NCBI GenBank assembly: GCA_947372925.1
Contig: CANBVQ010000007.1
Coordinates: forward strand, 1-60,097
DNA from: Acidimicrobiaceae bacterium
GTDB taxonomy: Bacteria > Actinomycetota > Acidimicrobiia > Acidimicrobiales > RAAP-2
Direction of reading: 5' to 3'
DNA: 60,097 nucleotides
The notes below the pieces were generated by a model. It did not search any database and was not told where the DNA came from. It saw only the letters and a list, made by a program, of their open reading frames with translations. The stretch's first letter is position 1. Each line of letters begins with the position of its first letter. Made by a program: the position numbers and the translations under genes. Shown in pieces: positions 17,173 to 26,428 of the stretch.

Positions 17173-19381
17173 AGGCGAGAATCTGATTGAACGTGGGCGA
17201 TGGGCGCATTGCGGCAGCTACCTTGTCGACATTAGGACGGAAGTAGCCCCCGAGGTCCACAGGACTCCCCTGTACCGCCAGCAACTCTTGAACGATCTTC
17301 TCTTCGGCATCGGCGAGCTGCGTCGCAATGACGGCAAACTTGCTGGCCAAATCGGCGTCGGCACCTTGTTGGGCTAGTTCGTCGGCCCAGTAGATAGCGA
17401 GGTAGATGTGCGAACCACGATTGTCAATCGTGCCTAGCTTGCGTCCGGGCGAGCGGTCGGCGTCGAGGAAGCGGCCAGTGGCACGGTCCAAAGTGTCAGC
17501 CAATACTTGGGCGCGGGCGTTGCCGGTGCGCTGGGCTAGGTATTCAAAACTAGAAGCCAGGGCTAAGAACTCACCGAGGCTGTCCCAGCGCAGATAGTTC
17601 TCCTGTTCAAACTGCTGAACGTGCTTTGGAGCCGAACCACCGGCACCAGTCTCAAAGAGTCCTCCGCCGTTGATCAATGGAACAATCGACAACATCTTGG
17701 CGCTGGTGCCCAGTTCCATAATGGGAAAGAGGTCCGTGAGGTAGTCACGCAGAACATTGCCCGTTACCGAAATGGTGTTGAGACCCTTACGGATACGGTC
17801 CAGGGAGATGCCGATAGCGTCGGCCGGGGCCATGATGTCAATCTGGAGATTGGTCGTGTCGTGATCGGCCAAGTAGCGACGAACCTTGGCAATCACTTGG
17901 GCGTCGTGAGCTCGATCTTCATCGAGCCAAAAAATGGCGGGGTCTCCCGTGAGGCGAGCCCGATTTACCGCAAGCTTGACCCAGTCAGCAATCGGAACAT
18001 CCTTGGTCTGGCACATCCGAAAGATGTCGTGCTGCGCAACGGGCATTGAGAAAACGGCCTCACCGGCCGCATTCGTCACCACCACGGTGCCATCGTGCGG
18101 GATTTCGAAAGTCTTGTCGTGACTGCCGTACTCTTCAGCCGCCTGGGCCATCAATCCAACGTTTGGCACCGACCCCATGGTCGCGGGATCGAAGGCGCCG
18201 AATCGGCGACAGTCATTGAGAGCGACCTGATAGATACCGGCGTAGCTGGCATCGGGCAGAACGGCCAAAGTGTCGGCCTCCTGGCCGGCAGCGTTCCACA
18301 TGTGGCCCGAGGAGCGAATCATGGCCGGCATCGAAGCGTCGACAATCACATCGTTCGGAGCGTGCAGATTGGTGATGCCCTTATCGGAGTCGACCATTGC
18401 CAGGGCCGGTCCGTCGGCCAGCTCGCTGGCGAACGAAGCCTTTATGGCCTCGCCATTGGCCAGAGCATCGAGTCCGGCGTAGATACCGGCCAGTCCGTTA
18501 TTCGGGTTGAGTCCGGCGTTCGCCATTTCGCCCCCGAACTGGGAGAACGTCTTCGGAAAGAATGCTCGAACGACGTGGCCGAACATGATGGGGTCCGAGA
18601 CCTTCATCATGGTTGCCTTGAGGTGAATTGAAAACAGCACGCCTTCGGACTTGGCGCGGGCAATTTGCTCCTGCAAAAAGGCGTCCAGAGCAGCCGCCTC
18701 CATCTTGGTGGCGTCGACAATTTCCCCGGCCAGGACCGCGAGCGGTCCGCGGAGGGGTGCACTCGATCCATCCGCGGAGATGAGGGAGATTGTGAGCGAG
18801 TCGTCGGACGGCATGACGCTCGACACCTCATTAGAGAAAAAGTCACCGTGGGTCATGTGTGCCACGTTGGTCTTGGAGTCTGGCGACCACGCACCCATTG
18901 AGTGAGGGTGCTTCTGGGCGTACTTCTTTACCGAAAGTGGCGCCCGACGGTCCGAATTACCCTCGCGCAACACGGGGTTAACGGCCGAACCAGAAACCTT
19001 CTTGTATCGAGTCTGAATGTCTCGCTCGTCGTCAGTCTCAGGACTGTCGGGGTAGTTAGGAATAGCAAAACCCTGGGACTGCAGCTCGGCAATAACGGAC
19101 TTGATCTGTGGAATCGAGGCCGAAATATTTGGCAACTTGATGATGTTGGCTTCAGGTAGCAGTACTTCCTTGCCCAGCGTGGCCAGATCGTCGGCGATGC
19201 GCTGGTCCGGGCTTAGGAATTCGGGAAAATTGGCAATAAGTCGCCCGGCGAGCGAGATGTCACTCGTCGTCACCGTGACGCCGGCCTGCGCCGCAAAGGC
19301 CGAGACGATAGGGAGAAGGGAGTACGTGGCGAGAGCGGGAGCTTCGTCCGTGTGGGTGTAGATGATGGTTGATTCGCTCAT
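17165..19381 (-). CDS. icd: NADP-dependent isocitrate dehydrogenase, monomeric type
   Basis: Oxidatively decarboxylates isocitrate to 2-oxoglutarate in the TCA cycle. The 738-residue length and [19 protein letters not shown] start are diagnostic of the large monomeric class, as are the [24 protein letters not shown] substrate-binding segment, the [11 protein letters not shown] stretch and the C-terminal [17 protein letters not shown]. This form is frequent in actinobacteria and unrelated in size to the dimeric 45-kDa enzyme. It has short flanking spacers and lies downstream of ribF on the same strand. Confidence 0.97.
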   Translation of the reverse strand: MSESTIIYTHTDEAPALATYSLLPIVSAFAAQAGVTVTTSDISLAGRLIANFPEFLSPDQRIADDLATLGKEVLLPEANIIKLPNISASIPQIKSVIAELQSQGFAIPNYPDSPETDDERDIQTRYKKVSGSAVNPVLREGNSDRRAPLSVKKYAQKHPHSMGAWSPDSKTNVAHMTHGDFFSNEVSSVMPSDDSLTISLISADGSSAPLRGPLAVLAGEIVDATKMEAAALDAFLQEQIARAKSEGVLFSIHLKATMMKVSDPIMFGHVVRAFFPKTFSQFGGEMANAGLNPNNGLAGIYAGLDALANGEAIKASFASELADGPALAMVDSDKGITNLHAPNDVIVDASMPAMIRSSGHMWNAAGQEADTLAVLPDASYAGIYQVALNDCRRFGAFDPATMGSVPNVGLMAQAAEEYGSHDKTFEIPHDGTVVVTNAAGEAVFSMPVAQHDIFRMCQTKDVPIADWVKLAVNRARLTGDPAIFWLDEDRAHDAQVIAKVRRYLADHDTTNLQIDIMAPADAIGISLDRIRKGLNTISVTGNVLRDYLTDLFPIMELGTSAKMLSIVPLINGGGLFETGAGGSAPKHVQQFEQENYLRWDSLGEFLALASSFEYLAQRTGNARAQVLADTLDRATGRFLDADRSPGRKLGTIDNRGSHIYLAIYWADELAQQGADADLASKFAVIATQLADAEEKIVQELLAVQGSPVDLGGYFRPNVDKVAAAMRPSPTFNQILASL

Positions 19382-19408
19382 ACGTATTCCTTTGGTTGTG
19401 GTCTCCCC

Positions 19409-20350
19409 TTACTCATGATACGAAGCGAAGACCTCTTCAGCTTTCTTTACGTCACGGTGCATCTGTTCAACGAGATCGTCGATCGTCTCGAATTTCAGTT
19501 CGCCACGAAGGAACTCTAAGAATGAGATCGTGAGTGACTGTCCATAGAGGTCACCGGAAAAGCCACAGAGGTAGGCCTCCACCAGCAGTGAACCGTCTTC
19601 GTAGAACTGAGGACGCTTACCCACCGAAATGGCCGCGGCGTAACGACCTCCGTCAGCAAGATCGGCAAAACCGGCGTAAATACCCAGGGCCGGGCGGATT
19701 AAGCGTGGTGACGGGTCGATGTTGGCCGTCGGAAATCCGAGCTCGGCCCCGCCGCGCGCATCACCGTGAACAACTTCGACATTGCGGTAGTTAAAAGGAC
19801 GACCTAAGACCCTCTGGGCTTCAGCCACTTCACCGGCGGCGATGCGAGCTCGGGCACGGGTCGAGCTGAAGTGGGCCTCATCCCCCACCAGCGACACCGG
19901 ACTCACCGTGAAGCCACGAGTCTCACCCCACGTCCGCAGTCGCTCCACATTGCCTTGACGATTCCGGCCGAAATGAAAATCTTCGCCAACGACAACCACG
20001 CGCGCATCGCATCCCGCCACGACAACGCGATCGACGAACGCGACAGCCTCCTCATGAGAGGCCTCCTTGGAAAACCGTACGACGCGAACCTCGTCGACTC
20101 CCAGTGCCTCAAACTCCCGTAGGCGATCACTCAACGTGGCCAGCATCTTGGGAGCGCGCTCGGGGGCAAGAACCTCGGCGGGAGTGGGATCAAAGGTCAC
20201 CACGATGGCGTCAAGTTCACGCTGTCGAGCGAGGTTCACCACGTGGCGAAGCACGGCTTGATGGCCCTGATGCACCCCATCGAAGACGCCGATTGCCACG
20301 ACGGAACCCCGTAGTGTCGAACGCGCCTCATCCGCATCGTGTACCCGCAT
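19409..20350 (-). CDS. ribF: Bifunctional riboflavin kinase/FAD synthetase
   Basis: Makes FMN and FAD from riboflavin. The N-terminal nucleotidyltransferase half contains GVFDGVHQGHQAVL and the GEDFHFGRNRQGN segment; the C-terminal kinase half begins near residue 185 with GGAELGFPTANIDP and includes GIYAGFADL. The 313-residue length is standard. It follows truB by nine bases in the infB-rbfA-truB-ribF series. Confidence 0.96.
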   Translation of the reverse strand: MRVHDADEARSTLRGSVVAIGVFDGVHQGHQAVLRHVVNLARQRELDAIVVTFDPTPAEVLAPERAPKMLATLSDRLREFEALGVDEVRVVRFSKEASHEEAVAFVDRVVVAGCDARVVVVGEDFHFGRNRQGNVERLRTWGETRGFTVSPVSLVGDEAHFSSTRARARIAAGEVAEAQRVLGRPFNYRNVEVVHGDARGGAELGFPTANIDPSPRLIRPALGIYAGFADLADGGRYAAAISVGKRPQFYEDGSLLVEAYLCGFSGDLYGQSLTISFLEFLRGELKFETIDDLVEQMHRDVKKAEEVFASYHE

Positions 20351-20359
20351 ACAAAAACC

Positions 20360-21262
20360 TTACGAGTCCTTCGTGGTGGACTCGATCGCCAAGACCACAT
20401 CGGGCTGCCACCGGTCCCCCTTGGGGCGCAGAATCGCTACAAGTTCGCCGGTGCTATCGAGGGCATTGAGATACTCAACCTCCCTTGGGGCGTCAAGGGC
20501 AACCGTCTTGCCTTGTCGAATGGCAATGACCGTAGGGTCATCGACGATAACGACCGGAAACTGTTTAGTCATCTCGAGGGGTGCCGCCAGAACGGACTCA
20601 CCCTTGTTTACGGCCTCCTGCAGGGAATCGATTGAGTAGGCGGCATCGACGAGGGAGGCGCCACTCGCCGTTCGTCGAAGAGCCGTTAAGTGGCCCACGG
20701 TGCCAGCGCGAACGGCCCAATCGGCGAGCAGTACGCGAACGTACGTTCCAGGAGTCACCGTTACCTCGAACTCCCACGAGCCCGCTTGTGCCGATTCGCG
20801 AATCTCGAACTTCGTGACCACAATGTCGCGAGGTTTGCGCTCTATCTCTTTGCCTTCGCGGGCCAGTTCGTACAACTTCTTGCCGTTGACCTTGATCGCC
20901 GAGACCATCGGAGGAATCTGCTGCTGCGCACCGAGAAAACTCGTCGCAATCTCTTGTGCATCCGATGAACTCAAATCAGGGATAGGGGCTGTGGCGGTCA
21001 CCACGCCCTCGGCATCAAGGGAATCAGTGGCCTCGCCCAACTTCACTGTTCCGGTGTAGGTCTTTTCGGTCTCGGTGGCAAAACGCAGGAGCCGCGTGGC
21101 CGGCCCGACTGCAATAACCAGTAACCCCGTGGCCATGGGATCGAGGGTTCCGGCGTGACCAATACGACGCTGACGAAGAATGCCGCGCATCTTGGCGACT
21201 ACGTCGTGGCTCGTCCAACCCGCCGGTTTGTCGACGAGTACGACGCCGCTAGTTCTGCTCAT
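20360..21262 (-). CDS. truB: tRNA pseudouridine-55 synthase
   Basis: Forms the universal pseudouridine in the tRNA T-loop. The catalytic aspartate lies in GHAGTLDPMATGLLV near residue 37, with the later KLYELAREGKEIERKPRDI and TYVRVLLAD segments. The chosen ATG at 21262 (MSRTSGVVLVDKPAGW) gives 300 residues, matches the family N terminus and overlaps rbfA by 14 bases. A GTG 42 bases further upstream is possible but would add residues absent from the family. Confidence 0.95.
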   Translation of the reverse strand: MSRTSGVVLVDKPAGWTSHDVVAKMRGILRQRRIGHAGTLDPMATGLLVIAVGPATRLLRFATETEKTYTGTVKLGEATDSLDAEGVVTATAPIPDLSSSDAQEIATSFLGAQQQIPPMVSAIKVNGKKLYELAREGKEIERKPRDIVVTKFEIRESAQAGSWEFEVTVTPGTYVRVLLADWAVRAGTVGHLTALRRTASGASLVDAAYSIDSLQEAVNKGESVLAAPLEMTKQFPVVIVDDPTVIAIRQGKTVALDAPREVEYLNALDSTGELVAILRPKGDRWQPDVVLAIESTTKDS

Positions 21263-21617
21263 CCTCTGCGTGCAGTCGACGAATGATCTCTTCGACTGAT
21301 TCACCCGAACGAACCGCAGGATCGATTCGAAAGTCCAACTTCGGCGTGCGCTTCATCTTGGTCTGAGCGTTTACTTGACCCTGAATCTGCACGCGTCGAT
21401 CTTCGAGAGCGGCCTTAGCTTCGGGCGTCAGCGAGTCGAAGTAGACCGTGGCGTGGCGCAAATCGGGAGTCGTCTCGACGCCAGTGACCGTCAGGAGACC
21501 CAGGCGATCATCGAGGTCCTCAAGACGCACAACGACGTCAGATATGACCTCGCGCAGAATCTCGTTTACTCGTGCACTCCGTGGATAGGGGTGCTTGTCG
21601 GCAGACTTGTTTGACAC
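21249..21617 (-). CDS. rbfA: Ribosome-binding factor A
   Basis: A 122-residue KH-fold factor for 30S maturation, binding near helix 1 of 16S rRNA. Recognisable segments are RVNEILREVISDVVVRLEDLDDRLGLLTVTGVETTPDLRHATVYF and LDFRIDPAVRSGESVEEIIRRL. It starts with GTG three bases after the infB stop and runs into truB by 14 bases, consistent with one cotranslated unit. Confidence 0.95.
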   Translation of the reverse strand: MSNKSADKHPYPRSARVNEILREVISDVVVRLEDLDDRLGLLTVTGVETTPDLRHATVYFDSLTPEAKAALEDRRVQIQGQVNAQTKMKRTPKLDFRIDPAVRSGESVEEIIRRLHAEDEQN

Positions 21618-21620
21618 GAC

Positions 21621-24320
21621 TTACGCCGTCCGAGGAATCTCGCGCTCCTCGAAGGTTTCGATGATGTCGCCATCCTTCAAGTCCTGGTAGTCGGAAAGAC
21701 CGATACCGCACTCGAAGCCCGACTGCACTTCACGAGCGTCATCCTTGAAGCGACGCAGCGAAGTGATCGAACCCTTCCAGATAATGGCACCTTCGCGGAG
21801 GAATCGAACCTTGCTGCCTCGCGTGATAACACCTTCGCGCACGTAGCAACCGGCGATGGCGCCGAGCTTGGGGACGCGGAAGATTTCACGCACTTCGGCT
21901 TCGCCGGTAACGACTTCTTCGAATTCAGGGGCCAAGAGACCGAGCATGGCCGCTTGGATTTCCTCGATGAGCTTGTAGATGATTTCGTACGTACGAATCT
22001 GAACGCCTTCGCGCTCAGCCATTTCACGACTGCGGCGGTCCGGACGAACGTTGAATCCGATGATGGTGGCACTCGAGGCGCTCGCCAATTGAACGTCGTT
22101 CTCAGTAATTCCACCGACACCACGGTGCACGATGACGAGCTTGACATCTTCGCGCTCCAACTTACGGAGCGACTCGGTGCAGGCTTCCAACGAACCCTGC
22201 ACGTCAGACTTCAAGACCACGTTCAAGGTGGCCGTTTCGCCGCGCTGGATGGCCTCGAAGAGGTCCTCCAGGCGTGCACCCGTGCTGGCGAGTGGGATGT
22301 GTCCGGTAATACGAATCCGCTGGGCACGAGCCTCACCAAGGGTGCGGGCGTGAGCCTGGTCTTGCGCCACGCGCATCTCGTCACCGGCGTGCGGTGGTTC
22401 TGAGAATCCGAGCACCTGAACGGGAGTCGAAGGACCGGCAACCTTGATCTGACGACCCTTGTCGTCGATCATGGCCTTGACCTTGCCCCAAGCGGCTCCA
22501 GCCACAATGGCGTCGCCCAACTTCAACTGACCCTTTTGAACCATGACCGTAGCCACGGGTCCGCGACCAACTTCGAGGTTGGCTTCGAGGACCGCACCAA
22601 CGGCGGGGCCTTCGGTGCGTGCCGTGAGTTCTCCGACTTCAGCGACCAGCAACACCTGCTCCAGCAGGTCGTCGATACCGAGTCCCTGCAATGCGGAGAC
22701 CTCAACACAGATGGTGTCGCCGCCCCACTTTTCTGGAACGAGACCGTGTTCGGCGATTTGCTGCAAGACACGATCGGGGTTGGCGTCAGGGCGGTCAATC
22801 TTGTTAACCGCAACAATGATTGGCACTTCCGCAGCCTTGGCGTGATTGATGGCCTCGATGGTCTGAGGCATAACCCCGTCGTCCGCGGCGACCACCAAGA
22901 TCACAATGTCGGTGACCTTGGCGCCACGAGCACGCATGGAGGTGAAGGCTTCGTGACCTGGAGTGTCGAGGAAGGCAATGGACTTGCCCTTCCAATCCAC
23001 TTGGTAAGCACCGATGTGCTGAGTAATACCACCGGCTTCACCGGCAATCACGTTGGTGTTACGAATTCTGTCCAAGAGCGAAGTTTTGCCGTGGTCGACG
23101 TGGCCCATGACTGTCACAACGGGCGAACGGAGAACTGCGTCGTACTTCTCGTCATCTTCGTCATCGTCGAAGAACTTGGCGAGCAAGGCCGCTTCTTGTT
23201 CTTCACCCGGATCGACGAGGCGTACTTCGGCGCCGATCTCGGCGGCGTACAGCTCGATCATGTCGTCGGTCAGACCCTGTGAGGCGGTGACCATTTCTCC
23301 TTGAAGGAAGAGGAAGCGAATGATGTCGGTAGCCGTGCGGTTGACCTTGGGACCGAGGTCCTTGGCGGTCGAACGTCGCTCGACGATGATTTCGCCAGTC
23401 GGCACCGGGGCGGTGCTGGGAATGTACGAAGTGATTTGGGTGGGCTCGAAGTCCTCCACCTTGGAGCTGCGGCGAGCCTTGGACTTGCGCTGTGAACCAC
23501 GAGGTCCACCGGGTCCACGACCACCGGGACCACCGCGACCAGGACCGCCGGCGGGAGCACCGGGACGGGCTCCACCAAAACCACCACCTGCTCCACCGGG
23601 ACCACCAGGTCCACCGGGACGCGATCCACCGCCGACGGGACGACCGCCGACACTGGCACCGGGGCGAGCGCCACCGGGGCGTGGTGCGAAACCGGGGCGA
23701 CCACCAGGTCCGGCTGGACGTGCACCTGGACGAGCGCCAGGTGGTGGTGGAATCGGACGACCAGTAGAAGACATGGGTGGACGACCGCCACCGGGTGGTG
23801 GTGGGATTGGGCGTCCTGTTGCAGAAGTTGGCGCCTGACCGGGATTCGGACGGCGGGTCGGTGCGACCGTGGTCGGTCCTTCCGGTGAAACAGTCTTGGC
23901 GACGGGCTTCGGAGCGGCGGTCCGCGTGCGAATTACCTGAGGCACGTCCTCGGTCGGAATCTCGACGGCAGCTTCGGGGGCGGCGGGAGTGTGCTCTTGA
24001 GTCGGTGCCTCGACAGCGGGCTGCTCGGCGACCGGTGCGGCCGGTGTCTCTACGACTTCGGCGGTGGGCTCGGCAGTGGTCTTCGCCGGGGCCTTCTTAG
24101 CGACTGGGGCCTTCTTGGCCTTGGGATCTTCGGGCTGCTCATCACGACGAATACCTTCGTCATCGGCACGACGACGCATACGGTCGGCCTGTGCATCTTC
24201 AATTGACGACGAGGCGCTCTTGGCATCGACTCCCATGCGGGAGGCGAGATCCTGGAGCTCCTTGTTCGTGAGACCGAGCTCCTTGGCTAGCTCGTGTACT
24301 CGAATTTTCTTTGCAGCCAA
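21621..24320 (-). CDS. infB: Translation initiation factor IF-2
   Basis: An 899-residue GTPase that places initiator tRNA on the 30S subunit. An IF2-N domain is at residues 1-50 ([23 protein letters not shown]), followed by an Ala/Pro/Glu-rich linker and then a Gly/Pro/Arg-rich stretch (about 165-285) in which [10 protein letters not shown] occurs twice. The GTPase domain starts near residue 400, with G1 [16 protein letters not shown] and NKID motifs, and C-terminal domains end near IPRTA. The low-complexity linker is typical of actinobacterial IF-2. It lies 46 bases downstream of ylxR. Confidence 0.97.
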   Translation of the reverse strand: MAAKKIRVHELAKELGLTNKELQDLASRMGVDAKSASSSIEDAQADRMRRRADDEGIRRDEQPEDPKAKKAPVAKKAPAKTTAEPTAEVVETPAAPVAEQPAVEAPTQEHTPAAPEAAVEIPTEDVPQVIRTRTAAPKPVAKTVSPEGPTTVAPTRRPNPGQAPTSATGRPIPPPPGGGRPPMSSTGRPIPPPPGARPGARPAGPGGRPGFAPRPGGARPGASVGGRPVGGGSRPGGPGGPGGAGGGFGGARPGAPAGGPGRGGPGGRGPGGPRGSQRKSKARRSSKVEDFEPTQITSYIPSTAPVPTGEIIVERRSTAKDLGPKVNRTATDIIRFLFLQGEMVTASQGLTDDMIELYAAEIGAEVRLVDPGEEQEAALLAKFFDDDEDDEKYDAVLRSPVVTVMGHVDHGKTSLLDRIRNTNVIAGEAGGITQHIGAYQVDWKGKSIAFLDTPGHEAFTSMRARGAKVTDIVILVVAADDGVMPQTIEAINHAKAAEVPIIVAVNKIDRPDANPDRVLQQIAEHGLVPEKWGGDTICVEVSALQGLGIDDLLEQVLLVAEVGELTARTEGPAVGAVLEANLEVGRGPVATVMVQKGQLKLGDAIVAGAAWGKVKAMIDDKGRQIKVAGPSTPVQVLGFSEPPHAGDEMRVAQDQAHARTLGEARAQRIRITGHIPLASTGARLEDLFEAIQRGETATLNVVLKSDVQGSLEACTESLRKLEREDVKLVIVHRGVGGITENDVQLASASSATIIGFNVRPDRRSREMAEREGVQIRTYEIIYKLIEEIQAAMLGLLAPEFEEVVTGEAEVREIFRVPKLGAIAGCYVREGVITRGSKVRFLREGAIIWKGSITSLRRFKDDAREVQSGFECGIGLSDYQDLKDGDIIETFEEREIPRTA

Positions 24321-24366
24321 AACACTTCCTCAAATCGGTATCTAACGCAGTCGTTAAACACGGTTG

Positions 24367-24630
24367 CTAGTCTCGCACAACTCCACTGCTGTCTAGGTGC
24401 TCTCCGTTCAGAAGCGAAGCGATGGCCTCACTGTCTGTTGAGGAGATCGGACGCCGAAGCGCCCGAACTAGACGGCCCGCGGGGACATCTTGCCGGCATT
24501 CACCGGTTTGACACCACCACGCACCGCGGCCGTTTCCGGTACCGAGGTACCACGACCGCCCCGCATCGCATCCCACTCGCACCAACTCCCCCGAAGGTTT
24601 GGTGGCACGGCAGACGACGCAGGTCCGCAA
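24367..24630 (-). CDS. ylxR: YlxR/RnpM-family RNA-binding protein
   Basis: An 87-residue DUF448 protein between nusA and infB, its usual place. The RTCVVCRATKPSGELVRV start and the GRGAWWCQTGEC segment match the family's R-x-C-x-x-C and GRGA-[WY] motifs. The start appears to be TTG, five bases after nusA. Members bind RNA, and one has been reported to regulate RNase P; that role is not demonstrable here. Confidence 0.88.
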   Translation of the reverse strand: MRTCVVCRATKPSGELVRVGCDAGRSWYLGTGNGRGAWWCQTGECRQDVPAGRLVRALRRPISSTDSEAIASLLNGEHLDSSGVVRD

Positions 24631-24635
24631 CGGGG

Positions 24636-25739
24636 TTATTCCGTGACCTCTTCCTCATCGGTGGTCTCGACGACCACTTCTTCGGAAATCTCTTCGGCCG
24701 TCTCAACTTCGACGTCGCCGTACTCAGCCTCTTCGACCAAAGCCTCTTCGGCCTCAACGGCCTCTTCAGACTCTTCGACATCGGAACGGATGTCGATGCG
24801 CCAGCCGGTCAAACGGGCGGCGAGGCGGGCGTTCTGGCCCTCCTTACCGATAGCCAGGGAGAGCTGCTGGTCCTGCACGATGACCGTAGCGGTTCCAGTC
24901 TCTTCATCCAAAATGACCTCACGGATGCGGGCGGGCTGCAAGGCGGCAGTGATGAACTCAACTGGGTCATCACTGTAGGGGACGATGTCGACACGCTCAT
25001 TGCGAAGTTCGTTCGTAATGTTGCGCACGCGTGAGCCACGAGCACCCACACAGGCGCCCACGGGGTCAACGTCGGAGTCGTTACTGGCCACGGCCACCTT
25101 GGAGCGGTGTCCGGGTTCGCGGGCCAGCGCCTTGATTTCTACGAGGCCGCTAGCGATTTCCGGTACTTCGATCTCGAACAACTTGGCCACCAGGGCGGGG
25201 TGCGTCCGTGAAACCACGATTGACGGACCCTGGTTGGTGTTGCGAACTTCGACGATGTAGACCTTGACGCGCTGACCTTCGGTCAAGTGCTCAATGTTGA
25301 TCTGCTCGGCACGAGGCATCATCGCCTCACCCTTACCGATGTTCAGCTTGGTATACCGGTCCAGGAACTTCTCGTTAACTGGCAGAACGGTGCCCGAAAC
25401 AATGTCACCTTCGCGGTTCACGAACTCTTCGTACATGTGACGGCGGCGAATTTCGGCGATCGCGTCAAGCAGGTTCTGGCGGGCGTTGCGGGCCACGATG
25501 CGACCAAAGTCGGCTGGCGTGGCATCCCACTCGTCGGTGATGTTGCCTTCCGCGTCGAGGACAAGCCCAATGATCTTGATGGCGCCGGTCTCGGGGTTGA
25601 TTTCGACTTCGGCGTCTTCGGCCGCGTCGGGACGCTTCTTGTAGGCCTTCAGCATCGAGTTGGCGAGCGCGTTAAGCAGCTCCATTACATCAATATTTTC
25701 CTCTTGCGCCATAGCGCCGAGTGCATCACGAAAACTCAT
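24636..25739 (-). CDS. nusA: Transcription termination/antitermination protein NusA
   Basis: A 367-residue protein with the N-terminal RNA-polymerase-binding domain, an S1 domain near 140-205 (EGDIVSGTVLPVNEKFLDRY) and two KH domains (e.g. VGACVGARGSRVRNITNELRNERVDIVPYSDDP, about 225-260, and LAIGKEGQNARLAARLTGWRIDI, about 300-325). The acidic tail is rich in Glu and Val. It lacks the C-terminal acidic repeats of the E. coli protein, as is normal for actinobacteria. The gene follows rimP by two bases. Confidence 0.96.
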   Translation of the reverse strand: MSFRDALGAMAQEENIDVMELLNALANSMLKAYKKRPDAAEDAEVEINPETGAIKIIGLVLDAEGNITDEWDATPADFGRIVARNARQNLLDAIAEIRRRHMYEEFVNREGDIVSGTVLPVNEKFLDRYTKLNIGKGEAMMPRAEQINIEHLTEGQRVKVYIVEVRNTNQGPSIVVSRTHPALVAKLFEIEVPEIASGLVEIKALAREPGHRSKVAVASNDSDVDPVGACVGARGSRVRNITNELRNERVDIVPYSDDPVEFITAALQPARIREVILDEETGTATVIVQDQQLSLAIGKEGQNARLAARLTGWRIDIRSDVEESEEAVEAEEALVEEAEYGDVEVETAEEISEEVVVETTDEEEVTE

Positions 25740-25741
25740 GA

Positions 25742-26239
25742 CTACTTCCTTCCTTTAGAACTGGTTTGGGGACGACCTTTGGAGGGGGTGGGCTTGGCGG
25801 TAGCACCCCAGATAAAGACGGTGCGAGCTCGCTCCACGTTGTCGATCTCAATCGCAATCTCGCCGAGATTGTTGTCACGCAGAACAATGGAGTTGCCCGT
25901 GACGCTGACGAGTTCACCTTCCAGGCGGCGAGTGGCCTCCCCCTTGCGCATTTCGCGCAAAGTGACCGTGGTGCCAATCGCGGTGGTGAAGTGCGTTGCC
26001 GTGCGCAAACGACGCTCAAGACCAGGGCTCGAGACGTCAAGGGTGTAGCGGCCCGGGAATGGGTCGTTTTCGTCGAGCCACTCCGAAATTGTCCGATTGG
26101 CCTTAGCCAAGGAGTCGACATCGACCCCACCCTCTTTATTCACGGTGACGTTGAGACTGCCTTTCGTGAATTCAAGGTCGTAGAGATCAAGTCCCAATGG
26201 CAACAAGAGGGCAGAAATGGGCGTGGTGAGGTCAACCAT
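25742..26239 (-). CDS. rimP: Ribosome maturation factor RimP
   Basis: A 165-residue 30S assembly factor. Typical elements are LGLDLYDLEFTKGSLNVTVNKEGGVDVDSLAKANRTISEWLDENDPFPGRYTLDVSSPGLERRL in the N-terminal domain and an SH3-like C-terminal domain. An AAGGAG ribosome site lies six bases before the ATG. It opens the rimP-nusA-ylxR-infB operon and follows a structured leader (26286-26345). Confidence 0.95.
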   Translation of the reverse strand: MVDLTTPISALLLPLGLDLYDLEFTKGSLNVTVNKEGGVDVDSLAKANRTISEWLDENDPFPGRYTLDVSSPGLERRLRTATHFTTAIGTTVTLREMRKGEATRRLEGELVSVTGNSIVLRDNNLGEIAIEIDNVERARTVFIWGATAKPTPSKGRPQTSSKGRK

Positions 26240-26285
26240 TTTCTACTCCTTTCTGTTGCACGCGACCGACGACCGGCAAAGCAAA

Positions 26286-26345
26286 ACGCGGGCCCAAGGC
26301 CCGCGTGTTACGAGTCCAATCGTCCGTAGCGGACTGTTTCAGATA
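26286..26345 (-). promoter_or_regulatory. rimP leader: Structured leader of the rimP-nusA-infB operon with a terminator-like hairpin
   Basis: Reading the minus strand toward rimP, the leader contains a small hairpin (GTCCG-CTA-CGGAC, 26322-26334). An alternative partner for the same bases exists (AGTCC with GGACT, 26313-26317 and 26331-26335). Then comes a 9-base GC-rich stem with a 3-base loop (26286-26306) followed by TTTTGCTTT. The last hairpin looks like an intrinsic terminator only 47 bases before the rimP ATG, too close for a separate promoter after it. The layout suggests transcription attenuation, possibly with NusA feedback; this is inference. Confidence 0.5.
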
Positions 26346-26382
26346 TGGTAGCAGAATTACGCCATTTTTGCTCTTTAATTCT

Positions 26383-26411
26383 CCAAAACCCTTATTTTAT
26401 AAGGGTTTTGG
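26383..26411 (-). terminator. Hairpin after proS
   Basis: CCAAAACCCTTA and TAAGGGTTTTGG form a perfect 12-base stem with a 5-base loop, 17 bases after the proS stop codon. The 3' arm on the minus strand contains GGGTTTTGG but no longer T-run follows. It probably ends proS transcription and separates it from the rimP operon. Confidence 0.6.
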
Positions 26412-26428
26412 GCCATCGCTACTGGGTC

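Noticed and set aside
22536-23282. Open frame of 248 codons on the plus strand
   Set aside because: It is antisense to the infB GTPase domain, has low-complexity composition and no recognisable motif.
23470-23840. Repetitive GC-rich tract that might suggest a repeat array
   Set aside because: It encodes the Gly/Pro/Arg-rich linker of IF-2; the repeats follow codons and have no uniform spacer, so it is not CRISPR or an intergenic repeat.
26240-26428. Possible tRNA gene suggested by stacked hairpins before rimP
   Set aside because: No T-arm consensus, no acceptor stem and no cloverleaf could be formed; the hairpins are better explained as a terminator and leader structure.
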